From the NCBI GenBank assembly GCA_024408505.1, contig JAKSUZ010000008.1, forward strand, positions 1 to 54,964: 54,964 bases of DNA. The letters run 5' to 3'. The translations under genes and the position numbers were made by a program. A model generated the notes under the pieces. That model saw only the letters and a program-made list of their open reading frames with translations. It had not been told where the DNA came from and ran no database searches. Origin of the DNA: Bacilli bacterium (GTDB lineage: Bacteria; Bacillota_I; Bacilli_A; RFN20; CAG-826). This document shows positions 6,791-16,195 of the stretch, piece after piece; position 1 is the stretch's first letter, and each line of letters opens with the position of its first letter.

Positions 6791-6862
6791 AAAATAAAAA
6801 GATTGGTCCTACGTTTACCCGTACACCCAGCAAACCAATAGCCAGGAGGCCAACCTTAATAT
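6791..6862 (-). ncRNA. candidate small structured RNA, family not recognised
   Basis: On the minus strand, TTGTTT and TAGTAT, 17 bp apart, form a promoter just downstream of the ATPase stop codon. A transcript of about 70 nt would follow, ending in TTTTTATTTT at 6800-6791. It can pair GGTTGG near its 5' end, or ATTGGT in the middle, with ACCAATC near its 3' end. An inner hairpin GTTTGC/GTAAAC carries the loop TGGGTGTACGG. It lacks the GGAA tetraloop and AGCAGC of SRP RNA. It could instead be only the terminator of the ATPase gene. Confidence 0.4.
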
Positions 6863-6895
6863 GGTTATACTATAGCAAACTTATCACAAAAACAA

Positions 6896-8089
6896 TTATT
6901 CTAGTAAAAAATCAAAAATATTAATTACTTTATATCCATTATCAAGATGATTAAATATGGTCTTATCCATAGTAATTATTACTTTTTCATATCCATCATC
7001 TAAACCTTTAAGCGAATTGATTTCGCGTTTTAAAGTATCTGGGTTTTCAATGGTTGAAGCGATTTGGATATATGAAATAGTTTTATTGTGTTTTACCACA
7101 AAATCTATTTCTTTATTTTCGTTCTTTCCAACATTTACCAAATAGCCTCGACGAAGCAATTCGAAATAAACAATGTTTTCAAGCGTATGACCGATTTCCA
7201 TTTGGTTAAAATTCATTTTTTGATTTCTTAAACCGATGTCTACTGCATAATACTTATACAAAGTTTTTAAATACTCTTTGCCTTTGATATCATATCTATT
7301 GACCTTATAGAACAAAAAACCATCACTAAGATATTTTAAATAATTGGACACCGTTTCATGATTTATGGTTTTATAGTTGTTTGATTTGAGTGTATTGGTA
7401 ATTTTATTAGGTGAAACAACCGATCCGATTTGAGAGTAAATTAAATTAATTAATGAATCAAAAAGTCCGATGTTTCTAATATTAAAGCGCTCAATAATGT
7501 CTCTATAGGCAATTGTTTCATTAATCATCTTCAAATATTCAATCTTTTCTTCTTCATTGTTTAGCTGTGTTAAATAAGGAAGACCACCATAGCGAACATA
7601 TTCTTTAAATACCGATTCCTTATCTCCGCCATAATATGAATAAAATTCTTTGAATGACAATGGAAATATTTTAATTTCAATACCCCTACCACGTAATTTA
7701 GTATTTATTTCCGTAGAAAGTAATTTGGAATTAGAGCCGGTGATATATAAATCAAGATTGTAATCATTAATTAATCCATTTAAAACGTCTTCAAAATTAT
7801 CAATAAGTTGAATTTCATCAATAAAAACGTAATATTTTTTATCATCATGGATGTTAGAAACAATGTAATCATACAATTTATTTTCGTTTCTAAGTGTTTT
7901 AAAAGTATGAGATTCTAGATTAACTTTAATTATGTGATTTTGTTTAACTCCTAAGTTAATTAAATAATTATAATAAATTCTATTAAGTAAAAAAGATTTA
8001 CCAGATCTTCTCATTCCAGTAATTATCTTTATAAGTTCTTTATCCTTATAAGCAATTATTTTTCTTAAATATTCATCTCTTTTAATCAT
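6896..8089 (-). CDS. DUF4143-type AAA ATPase
   Basis: 397 residues. N-terminal AAA_14-type ATPase: Walker A GMRRSGKS at residues 25-32, Walker B YVFIDEIQ near residue 92, and TGSNSKLLS (sensor). A middle winged-helix-like segment (about 200-280) is followed by the DUF4143 C-terminal part with ENIVYFELLRRGY...EIDFVV, a restriction-endonuclease-like trace. Members are widespread in gut bacteria, often as isolated, mobile genes; their cellular role is not established. The gene stands alone between two copies of the ssrA leader and is followed by a candidate small RNA. Confidence 0.85.
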   Translation of the reverse strand: MIKRDEYLRKIIAYKDKELIKIITGMRRSGKSFLLNRIYYNYLINLGVKQNHIIKVNLESHTFKTLRNENKLYDYIVSNIHDDKKYYVFIDEIQLIDNFEDVLNGLINDYNLDLYITGSNSKLLSTEINTKLRGRGIEIKIFPLSFKEFYSYYGGDKESVFKEYVRYGGLPYLTQLNNEEEKIEYLKMINETIAYRDIIERFNIRNIGLFDSLINLIYSQIGSVVSPNKITNTLKSNNYKTINHETVSNYLKYLSDGFLFYKVNRYDIKGKEYLKTLYKYYAVDIGLRNQKMNFNQMEIGHTLENIVYFELLRRGYLVNVGKNENKEIDFVVKHNKTISYIQIASTIENPDTLKREINSLKGLDDGYEKVIITMDKTIFNHLDNGYKVINIFDFLLE

Positions 8090-8209
8090 AAGATTATTAA
8101 TATTCTATCCGCAAAACTTTTAAAAATCAATTTTTTTGCGGTTTAGACTTTATAGTCAAATGTTTAATTTTGGGGGTAGGTTACAATGAAGGTTCCCCCG
8201 TTTTTTAAC

Positions 8210-8257
8210 GGCGGTCACCCAAAGAACAATACCCCTTGCGGAGTGATATACATTATA
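8210..8257 (-). repeat. second copy of the ssrA promoter/leader (direct repeat B)
   Basis: 44 of 48 positions match 6716-6763, including TATAAT (8257-8252). No tmRNA body follows. On the minus strand the leader continues with a different hairpin in the same place (CCGTTAAAAAACGG), then GGGGG...CCCCC arms ending near 8169. A short independent RNA of about 80 nt is possible. It starts seven bases after the stop of the broken Fic gene. Confidence 0.75.
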
Positions 8258-8263
8258 CAATAG

Positions 8264-9047
8264 TTACAAAGGTAAATAGCATTTATTGCGTAAGAACTTT
8301 TTTACATCATCATTTTTTGATTCGTAATAGTCGACTAACTTTGCTTTATATTCTTTATCTAATTTATCTGGAACTGAGATAAAACACCACCATGTAACGC
8401 TAAATAATAATTAGTAAAAATTAGTGCAGTTCTTTTGTTTCCATTAGAAAAGACTTGTGCCTTACATATGTAACATAATAAATGATTGCCTTATTAACAA
8501 CTTTATTATTTTTAACATTAATGATTTCATTAATATCCCTTATTACATTTTCTTTGACCGGAATCGGTGGGGTATAAGTAGAACCACCAATCAGAACTTT
8601 AGTCGAACGAATTTGATCAGGATAAGATATTTGTCGATCATTGACAAAGCCAGCAATATTAGCCAAAACATTAAAATTGATACCACATCTGACTGTATCT
8701 TCATCCAAAACATATTTCCAGGCATTCTTAAGATTTAAAATTGTTAATGTGTCGTTAAAATCCACATTCTTTGAAGAACCTTTCTCTAATATTTCTTCCG
8801 TATCTAAAAAAGTAGCTGACACACCTTCGACAATTGCTTGGCCATAGATAATAGTACTTAAATTATTTCTAATAAAATCTAAGTTTAAAATAACCTTAGA
8901 ATTAATAGGGCCTTGATTAACGCCTAATTTAGCTAATTTAGTTTTAACTACTCTTAAGTGCGAATTAAGTTGACGCATATTATTAGACATTTCCTTTAGA
9001 TTATTAAACAATTCTTCACTATAAACACCAGCATATGTAGAACTCAA
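8264..9047 (-). pseudogene. Fic-family protein gene broken by two frameshifts
   Basis: The first open part (9047-8421, about 208 aa) holds a Fic N-terminal region, including VEGVSATFLDTEE and VLIGGSTYTPPIP, typical of Fic proteins. The core motif follows in another frame near 8460: KAQVFSNGNKRTAL, the QxFx-GNKRT variant. A second shift near 8360 leads to the C-terminal part VPDKLDKEYKAKLVDYYES, ending at the TAA at 8266-8264. Joined, the protein would be about 260 aa. The usual catalytic His is Gln in this variant and Asp is Asn. The apparent start is TTG (9047). Fic proteins usually transfer AMP to target proteins; this copy is probably inactive. Confidence 0.75.
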
Positions 9048-9176
9048 AACATTATATTTCTTATATCTTAAATAGATATATTTTTTTAGGGAGAAATTAT
9101 AACAATTAATATGGATTTAAATCACCCTAAGCACATTTTATGGCACTAATAAAATCATTTAATATCAATAATCTAT

Positions 9177-11633
9177 TTAACTAGCGATGATACTATTCAT
9201 AACTCCCAAAGTATTTTGCGCTGCAGTCTCATATTGAAAATCATTATCAACAATAGAGTCATCATAGCAAGCTAATTCAGGATATAAATAATTATCAAAA
9301 TATGCTTGTACTAAATCATCAATTTTATCAAAATTTTTATCGCAAAAATACTTAGTGGAGAAAAATGATTCAAAATACTTTGTACCGAAAAAGAAATTAT
9401 TAAACCCCTTTATATTATCTTCTTCGCGGTCATATCCTTTCTTAGCGTTTTTGCATGCTAAAAAGAAAAATCTTTTATCCGTGATAGTTTTTCTTATCAT
9501 GTTTAATTCCGCCATAAACAAATTATCCGACCCAGGCCATTTATTAATAATGCTTTTAATCATCGAAATAAATTGATCAAACAATTGATAGGTCATAGCG
9601 AATGCTTCATCTTTGTGGCTAGCCATTGTTCTAGAATAAGGTATAGCAACAAGAGCAACTTTATACATATCAATAATTGTTTCTATCAACGGCTCAATTC
9701 GAGATGGGAATGGGCAACTAAAAATGTATTTTAACAAATCATCTTTAATACGTTTCATCTCCTTTTCGTAATAACCTTCAGGCAAATCTCCATAACAAAC
9801 ATGTTGATGACATCTTCCCGTCTCTAGTGCACCACAAACCTTTCCGATATAAACAGCGTTCTCTGGCGAAATAGTATAAATATCGTAATAACTATTTTTT
9901 ACTTTTTCAAGTGTATCAAGGAGTATAGGTGAGCCTCCAGAAAACGTGGAAGATTCTATTAAGGAAGAAGCAAGGGCTCCTAATCCTTTTAATTTTTGCT
10001 CCTCTACATCTTCAGCTACTAACATATCAAAAATGTCGTTAGCAATAAGCTTAACACTAGTAATTATTTCAACGTCTACGTCTACTATTGCTTGATTTTT
10101 TAATCGTTCCAAGAAATTAGCCATAAAATCACACATTGAAGTTAATGAGTCATAGAGAACACCAAGAAAGCGATTGGTTTTTCCTTTTTCATAAGCGCAT
10201 AAATCAATGCACTTATCGCAAAGATACCAAAAATGAGAATCAAAATTCATGTGATGAAGAGAACCGCATTCATATATTTCATTAAAATTCTTAATTCCTT
10301 CAGTATAGGATATCGCAAAATAACAAATTTTATCAACTATCTCATTATTATCGTATGCGCTAGCAATTTCATAAAATTTATTTTTAATGCTAACTAGTGA
10401 TGAAAGACAATCTAATGTGGCAATATTGTTAGTGCCAAAGGCATATAAAAACCTTGATATAATATCGCTCGTTCTTTTCAAGGCATAATCGTTATCAGTA
10501 AAATAATTTTGCAAAGCATTTTCATATAAATCATCAATTTTATTAAGGTCATCCGGGTTGCTATGTAGTTTAATATAACTAGCAGAATAACCGCTAACAA
10601 GATGCATTAAGAATGTGTAATCCTCTTCTGAAGTAGCACGAGTAATTAGCTCTTGAATTTTACTCTCAATAAAAGCATTAACATTATTATAATCTGTAGC
10701 ATCTTTGATATAAATCGCAGAAGAAAGAACGCCAGAACCGATATCAGCATTCGTATTAATCACCTTTTGATCATTAGTATTAGTTATCAATGTAATATAC
10801 TTAGAAAAAAATAAATCAAGATACTCTAAGCCATCTTCTAGTTGTGCTGCTGTGCCAGCTCCAAATACCAATTGTCTGCTAGCAACATTGCACAATTTAA
10901 TAATCGCTTTTTCTTGCGTTTGCGTCGAAATAGTAATCGAAGCAATAGTTTTTATTTGATTGAAAAAATGCTCCAATAATATGTCACTAGAAAAAATTTT
11001 ATCAGGGTACCTAGGGTTATCATAAGATAATATGTATTTGACTAAACTATCAGCATAAGCATAAGCGGCCTTAATTTGCCCGGATGAAGTAAGCTGGACA
11101 GTTTGCTTATCATCAAGCGCAATAGCGTGATACACATACTGATAAATGCTATTTACACCTGGGTCTTTAATATCACCAATGGATTTATCAATATAATCAA
11201 ATTTTACTCCAAAGTCTTCTAGGGGAATTGCTAAGTTAGCATATTTGCTATCTTCTTCTAATTTAGCCAAATAAACTTTACGATTATATTCAGCACTAAA
11301 GACATATGATGCTTTTAAAACAATGTCTGAATCAATCGTTACATCTACTGGTACTACATCTCCGCTTGGAGTTAACCAATCACCAAAGGTATAATCCAAA
11401 TTTTCCATTGTAGGAGCTTCATATCCAGTAATTTGGTTAAGTTTAGTTCCGGCTGGTACATCTTTTATAAAACGAGTTATAGAACCATCACTAAATTTTC
11501 CTTCTTCAGCTAATAATGCAACAGAAAAAGTTGTAGTTGGATCTGGATCCGGATTATCTCCACCACCTCCACCACAACTCGTTAAAAAAGATACAACCAT
11601 CACTGGCGCTATAAATAATTTTAGTTTTTTCAT
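9177..11633 (-). CDS. large lipoprotein with one InlB-type repeat, unknown C-terminal part
   Basis: 818 residues from Met at 11633. This start is preferred to one 15 codons upstream because it has AGAGGTTT in front and gives a normal signal peptide. The lipobox is LTSC followed by a Gly-rich spacer. Residues about 32-100 form one InlB B-type repeat. The remaining 700 residues look helical, are rich in Asn, Ile and Tyr, and contain Cys pairs (CGSLHH, CDKCIDLC). No family is recognised. A TATAAT lies upstream. It is transcribed away from the divergent lipoprotein gene at 11830. Confidence 0.75.
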   Translation of the reverse strand: MKKLKLFIAPVMVVSFLTSCGGGGGDNPDPDPTTTFSVALLAEEGKFSDGSITRFIKDVPAGTKLNQITGYEAPTMENLDYTFGDWLTPSGDVVPVDVTIDSDIVLKASYVFSAEYNRKVYLAKLEEDSKYANLAIPLEDFGVKFDYIDKSIGDIKDPGVNSIYQYVYHAIALDDKQTVQLTSSGQIKAAYAYADSLVKYILSYDNPRYPDKIFSSDILLEHFFNQIKTIASITISTQTQEKAIIKLCNVASRQLVFGAGTAAQLEDGLEYLDLFFSKYITLITNTNDQKVINTNADIGSGVLSSAIYIKDATDYNNVNAFIESKIQELITRATSEEDYTFLMHLVSGYSASYIKLHSNPDDLNKIDDLYENALQNYFTDNDYALKRTSDIISRFLYAFGTNNIATLDCLSSLVSIKNKFYEIASAYDNNEIVDKICYFAISYTEGIKNFNEIYECGSLHHMNFDSHFWYLCDKCIDLCAYEKGKTNRFLGVLYDSLTSMCDFMANFLERLKNQAIVDVDVEIITSVKLIANDIFDMLVAEDVEEQKLKGLGALASSLIESSTFSGGSPILLDTLEKVKNSYYDIYTISPENAVYIGKVCGALETGRCHQHVCYGDLPEGYYEKEMKRIKDDLLKYIFSCPFPSRIEPLIETIIDMYKVALVAIPYSRTMASHKDEAFAMTYQLFDQFISMIKSIINKWPGSDNLFMAELNMIRKTITDKRFFFLACKNAKKGYDREEDNIKGFNNFFFGTKYFESFFSTKYFCDKNFDKIDDLVQAYFDNYLYPELACYDDSIVDNDFQYETAAQNTLGVMNSIIAS

Positions 11634-11829
11634 ATAATGAAAACCTCTATTTAACTTTATTATATTAAAAAGACACATTTAATTCAAACTTGTCTATTTG
11701 TTATTTTTGATATGTATTTAATGCCCATATAGACGTTAATATTGAGGGAATGTATATAAATAAAATAATTAACAATGAGACACTAGTGTATTTTAGGTAT
11801 AATAACTCTATATAAGGAAGGCCTATATA

Positions 11830-12795
11830 ATGAAGAAAATAAGTTTACTATTACTACCGTTTACTATGTTTTCTCTTTTGACTAATTGTAATAAAGCTGA
11901 TAATAGGAAATGGTATGAACATGAGGATTGGTGGAAATATTGCTCTAATGGAGTAGAAAACGTTCAAGCAATTGAAGAAGATATCGGTAAAGAAGTAAAC
12001 TTAACCGTCAATAATCAGATTCATAAAGTAAGACTTATAGATATTGATCATGATACTTTATCAAGCGGAATGGGTAAAGCACACTGCACCTTTGAATTTG
12101 TTAATTTACTATGTGACGATATGGGTTGCTCATTAGCAACAGTGTGGAATTGGAAAGATGGTGGCTCATCTAAGAATTATGATTTTCTTAATTCTAATTT
12201 AAGAAAGGCGCTTGATGGTAATGGCGAAGGCGAACTTTGGTGGTATCGAAGAGGTAGAGTCGAAAGTGAACAGACAAAGGGTACTGATTATAAGAATAAA
12301 TGCGTGTTAGACATGCTCCCCAGTGACTTGCAAGATAATCTTAAGGAAGTAAAAAAGCCAATTGAATTATCTAAAGATGGGAAAACATATGCAATCGATG
12401 AAGAATCTTATGTAACCAAAGTATTTTCTCTTTCATACCGAGAAATAACTGAAGACTCAGGTCAATTCTGGCAACCAGATGAAGGCACAACTTATAAATA
12501 TTATCTAGGAGATAAAGACAAGGCAAAATCTAAACGTGTTCATATACAAATACTTAAAGAACACTATGCGAGCGCACCAACAATAGAAGATGGTTATTAT
12601 AATGAGGCTAAAAATCATGCTGGCTATTATACTGAAGCTACAGAAATAATTGTCGGTAATTATTATTGGCTACGTTCACCTCATCTTAATAGCACAGATA
12701 AGGCAGGAGCATGGAAAATCACCACCGATGGGGTTCTTATAAATGAATTTATCTATAAACAAGCGGTTGCTGTCGTACCCGCATTTTGTATTTAA
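11830..12795 (+). CDS. DUF6273-like lipoprotein (outside the ssrA array)
   Basis: 321 residues. Lipobox LTNC. Almost the whole protein is the DUF6273-like module, with VNNQIHKVRLIDIDHD, YYWLRSP and the end VVPAFCI. It is a paralog of the cassette proteins, but its 3' end lacks the 113-bp repeat and it is on the opposite strand. TATAAT near 11802 and AAGGAAGG before the ATG form a standard promoter and ribosome binding site. The next gene starts 15 bp downstream, so the two form an operon. Confidence 0.8.
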   Translation: MKKISLLLLPFTMFSLLTNCNKADNRKWYEHEDWWKYCSNGVENVQAIEEDIGKEVNLTVNNQIHKVRLIDIDHDTLSSGMGKAHCTFEFVNLLCDDMGCSLATVWNWKDGGSSKNYDFLNSNLRKALDGNGEGELWWYRRGRVESEQTKGTDYKNKCVLDMLPSDLQDNLKEVKKPIELSKDGKTYAIDEESYVTKVFSLSYREITEDSGQFWQPDEGTTYKYYLGDKDKAKSKRVHIQILKEHYASAPTIEDGYYNEAKNHAGYYTEATEIIVGNYYWLRSPHLNSTDKAGAWKITTDGVLINEFIYKQAVAVVPAFCI

Positions 12796-12810
12796 TTAAG
12801 GAGAATAATT

Positions 12811-14268
12811 ATGAAAAAGAAATTAGTTTTACCATTAATTGCATTTGGTACTATTACTTTGATTGGTTGTAATAGTAGACCAGAACCAGCACAATTAACT
12901 CTAATTAGTGAATGGGGCTCATTTAATGAAGACTACCCAACTCCTAAATTAACTTTAAATGTAATGAAATCGCAAAAATTTAGTGAAGTTCAAGGAATAA
13001 TTACACCAAAACCATTTTTCCCTGAAGTGCACAAATTTGGTGGTTGGACGTTTGATTCTCAAGGAACTAAAGCGGTTCCTGATGATTATGTCATTGAAGG
13101 TAATGTCACTGTTTACGCTAATTATCTATACACTCCTATGCAAGAAGATCGTACATATATACTATTTAATGTCAATTATGAGGAACAATCGGGAGAAGAA
13201 AAAGATTGGCGGCATGCAATAAAATTTACTTATAAAGCTGAGAAGAAAGCGACAATAGAATGGGATACAACAAAACATCCAGGAAATCGGATGGAACCCC
13301 AGCATCTTGGCGATGGGAATATACTTGAACGAATTACCTTTAGCAAAAAATCGTACAGCATCGGACCTTGTATTATTACTATTGATGGCAAAATCGATGA
13401 TTTTAGATTATCAAGCGTAGAGGGAGGCGAACCATTTATATACGGAAATTCATTCATTACCGCTGTGTTGTTAGCGGATAACATTAAGACTGTAGGCGAT
13501 TACGCTTTTGATTCTAGTTATTGGTTAATGGCTACACATTTGCCAAATAAACTTAAGACTATTGGCAAATATGCATTCAATCTTTGTTATAGTCTCAATT
13601 TTATTGAGATGCCTCCGACACTCGAAACAATTGATAATTATGCTTTCTTTGGATGCGCCACTATGGAACATGTTTACTTTAATAGTGAGTTAAAGCGTAT
13701 CAACGAATGTGCCTTCTTTGGATGCGTATCACTTCGCGAAATACATATTCCTGATAGTGTCGAAGAACTTGGAATCGAGGCATTCCATTATTGCCTTTTA
13801 AATAATGATTTGGTGATTGGTAGAGGAATTAAAAAAATTTCTGACCGTTGTTTCGGCGAAAACTATTATCTACAAAAAGTTACTATCCCTAACAACGTTA
13901 TTGAACTTGGTACTGCATGCTTCAGTCATTGCGATTCGCTATTAGAAGTCAATTTTGAGGATGGAGGCGATCCAATTACCGATTATTTAAAAGTTGATGC
14001 GCCGTTCGAATATTGCATCTCTTTAACTACCGTACGTATTTCTAGTCGAATTCAAACCTTAGGACATTGGTCCTTTGCACACACTTTACTTTATACATTA
14101 GACTTATCTAGTTGCCCAGTCGTTGTTGGTTTTGGCGCTGCTCCGTTCGGTCATGATGCTCCGTTATGTTATGGATATGGTAGCATCATCGTGCCAGGAA
14201 ATTTAGTTGACCAATATAAAAACACCGAAGGCTGGCAGGATTATAAAGACATTATTGTTGCTAAATAA
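12811..14268 (+). CDS. lipoprotein with InlB-type repeat and BspA-like leucine-rich repeats
   Basis: 485 residues. Lipobox LIGC. Residues about 30-110 form an InlB B-type repeat (FGGWTF...VYANYLYTP). Residues about 205-470 hold BspA-type (LRR_5) repeats such as IGKYAFNLCYSLNFIEMP and ELGIEAFHYCLL, 22-24 residues each. BspA-like proteins act in adhesion in other species; here only the fold is supported. Ribosome binding site AAGGAG. Second gene of an operon with the DUF6273 lipoprotein; it meets the gene at 14274 tail to tail with 5 bp between. Confidence 0.8.
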   Translation: MKKKLVLPLIAFGTITLIGCNSRPEPAQLTLISEWGSFNEDYPTPKLTLNVMKSQKFSEVQGIITPKPFFPEVHKFGGWTFDSQGTKAVPDDYVIEGNVTVYANYLYTPMQEDRTYILFNVNYEEQSGEEKDWRHAIKFTYKAEKKATIEWDTTKHPGNRMEPQHLGDGNILERITFSKKSYSIGPCIITIDGKIDDFRLSSVEGGEPFIYGNSFITAVLLADNIKTVGDYAFDSSYWLMATHLPNKLKTIGKYAFNLCYSLNFIEMPPTLETIDNYAFFGCATMEHVYFNSELKRINECAFFGCVSLREIHIPDSVEELGIEAFHYCLLNNDLVIGRGIKKISDRCFGENYYLQKVTIPNNVIELGTACFSHCDSLLEVNFEDGGDPITDYLKVDAPFEYCISLTTVRISSRIQTLGHWSFAHTLLYTLDLSSCPVVVGFGAAPFGHDAPLCYGYGSIIVPGNLVDQYKNTEGWQDYKDIIVAK

Positions 14269-14273
14269 TTTAA

Positions 14274-16067
14274 TCAGATACAGAAGGCAGGGGCTATTGC
14301 TCCGGCTGTAGCATAAGCAAAACCGTTAGCAGTTGAAATATTACCATTGTAATAAACATACCAAGCTTTGTCATCATCACTCGTGAAAGGTGAACGGAGC
14401 CAGTAGAAACCACCGCCAGAAGTACCGCTTTTCATATTATATCCAGCATAATTAGCAACATTGCCCCGATATGCTTGTCCTTGCTCTGAATCAATCGTGG
14501 AAGTTATTGTGCATTCCTCGTTACCCTTTACTTGCTTCTTAACACATATCACTTCTGAAGTAGCAGAATTTTCATAATAAGCATATGGTGAAGTGTGTTC
14601 TTTAGATTCCTGATGATCGTTTTCTTTACCCATCTCTCTAGGCGATAACAAAAATAACTTATCGTAGACACCAATAGTATCAATTGTCTTATCTTCCCAA
14701 ACTCCTAGATCGTTGTTATAGCAAGCAACATATTTTTTAGGAGCTTTTAAAACACCATCGGCTGTTAATTCGCTTGGTAACATATTAATTACAGAATCAT
14801 CGTACTCAGTGGACCAAGTTATTCCACCCTTCTTCGCCCAATAGGAAACTTTACCAGGGTCATTAAGAACTTTGCGGATAGAAGTAGTTAAATAGTTATG
14901 ATTAGAGGTAGTGGTTGCTGATGTGTCATTCCATTGAGCCGCAAGTGAATAACCATTTTTATCACTGATTAAATCTTTAAATTCAAAGGTAATACCAATA
15001 GGATTACCATCTTTATCAACGTCATGATCAAATCCAATAATTCTGACTGTTTGGTATGGTTCGCCTTCAGTAATTTTATCAGTACCATCACTAGCGGTGT
15101 CTTGATGTGTTAATTGCACTCTCTTTGTGCAAAGTTTTTCATCAAGCGGACTATAAATTGTAAATAATTCATCGGCTAATCCCATCTCAGATATTTGACT
15201 AATTTGTGACCATGTATAATCATCTAACTTTTCCTTATGCGCTTCTGAAATAGCCTTGATAGTACAGGTGCTGCCTTCCGCAACATTAACTATTACTTTT
15301 TGTTCATTAGGTGTAAAGCGTTTTAAAGATTCTGGCGCAGTAACGGTTAAACCATCTTTAAATACAGGCAAATGACCTGTTGTTGGTTTTATCGTTAAAG
15401 TGACATCCATTCCTGCTGGAATAGTAAAAGATCCTGTATCACCCGGACTAAGCTCTTTACCGTTATAACACAAATTACAATTTTCACTGTATCCGGAGAA
15501 TTTAACATAGGCGGGAACAACTGGAGTGTATATCGCATATACCGTTATGTCTCCTTGAATTGTATAATCATTTTCACTAGAAAGAGGTATTTCACCGGTT
15601 TTAGTTAATGCCCAACCTATGCAGGAATATTGTCCTGGATCTGTAATGGTAACCTCCGGCGTATTAATCGTAGAAAATTTATCCCCATAATTAACCTTAA
15701 TTGTAGAACCACTTCCAATAGTTCCCTTATCTTTTGGGTCGAAGGTAACAGTATATTGACGAGGTTTAATGTCATAATCCGCTTTTAAAGTAACATCACC
15801 AGTAATAGGGGTATTATCAAAATCAAAGGGCTCATTATTTAATAACCATTCACCAGTGAAGGTGTAAGTCTTTTCTTGAGTAGGCTCACGAGTAGGAGTT
15901 TTAGTCGGCTTCATCGCAGTCTTACCATCTTCAACTTTTTGTGATTCGACAAATGAACCGCCATCTGTATCAAAATTTACAATGTGATAAGTAGTATTTT
16001 TACTACCACAACTCGCTAAAAGCGATACAGCTGTAACTGGTATTATTAATATTCTTAATTTATTCAT
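14274..16067 (-). CDS. lipoprotein with two InlB-type repeats and DUF6273-like domain
   Basis: 597 residues. Lipobox LASC. InlB B-type repeats at about residues 27-100 and 105-182, then the same middle beta domain as in the cassette 3 protein (about 183-272), then the DUF6273-like module with FYWLRSP and end IAPAFCI. It has the architecture of the cassette 3 protein with an extra repeat, yet lies 8 kb from the array, without the 113-bp repeat. The last codons (PAFCI) keep the same sequence with one change. Likely surface-exposed; ligand unknown. Confidence 0.85.
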   Translation of the reverse strand: MNKLRILIIPVTAVSLLASCGSKNTTYHIVNFDTDGGSFVESQKVEDGKTAMKPTKTPTREPTQEKTYTFTGEWLLNNEPFDFDNTPITGDVTLKADYDIKPRQYTVTFDPKDKGTIGSGSTIKVNYGDKFSTINTPEVTITDPGQYSCIGWALTKTGEIPLSSENDYTIQGDITVYAIYTPVVPAYVKFSGYSENCNLCYNGKELSPGDTGSFTIPAGMDVTLTIKPTTGHLPVFKDGLTVTAPESLKRFTPNEQKVIVNVAEGSTCTIKAISEAHKEKLDDYTWSQISQISEMGLADELFTIYSPLDEKLCTKRVQLTHQDTASDGTDKITEGEPYQTVRIIGFDHDVDKDGNPIGITFEFKDLISDKNGYSLAAQWNDTSATTTSNHNYLTTSIRKVLNDPGKVSYWAKKGGITWSTEYDDSVINMLPSELTADGVLKAPKKYVACYNNDLGVWEDKTIDTIGVYDKLFLLSPREMGKENDHQESKEHTSPYAYYENSATSEVICVKKQVKGNEECTITSTIDSEQGQAYRGNVANYAGYNMKSGTSGGGFYWLRSPFTSDDDKAWYVYYNGNISTANGFAYATAGAIAPAFCI

Positions 16068-16195
16068 ATTTACCCTCGTTTTTTATTATACATTATCACC
16101 TCAAGCATTATGAATTAAAATTTAAGAGAAACAAAATACAAATTACAAACACAAACATTAAAATAAATATAGAATATTTATAGAGGTAAAATATT

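Noticed and set aside
6791-6862. SRP (4.5S) RNA
   Set aside because: The size fits, but the conserved tetraloop GGAA and the AGCAGC side of the symmetric loop are missing on both strands.
11634-11678. Upstream start for the 818-aa lipoprotein
   Set aside because: The extra 15 residues would spoil the signal peptide; the Shine-Dalgarno sequence lies within them.
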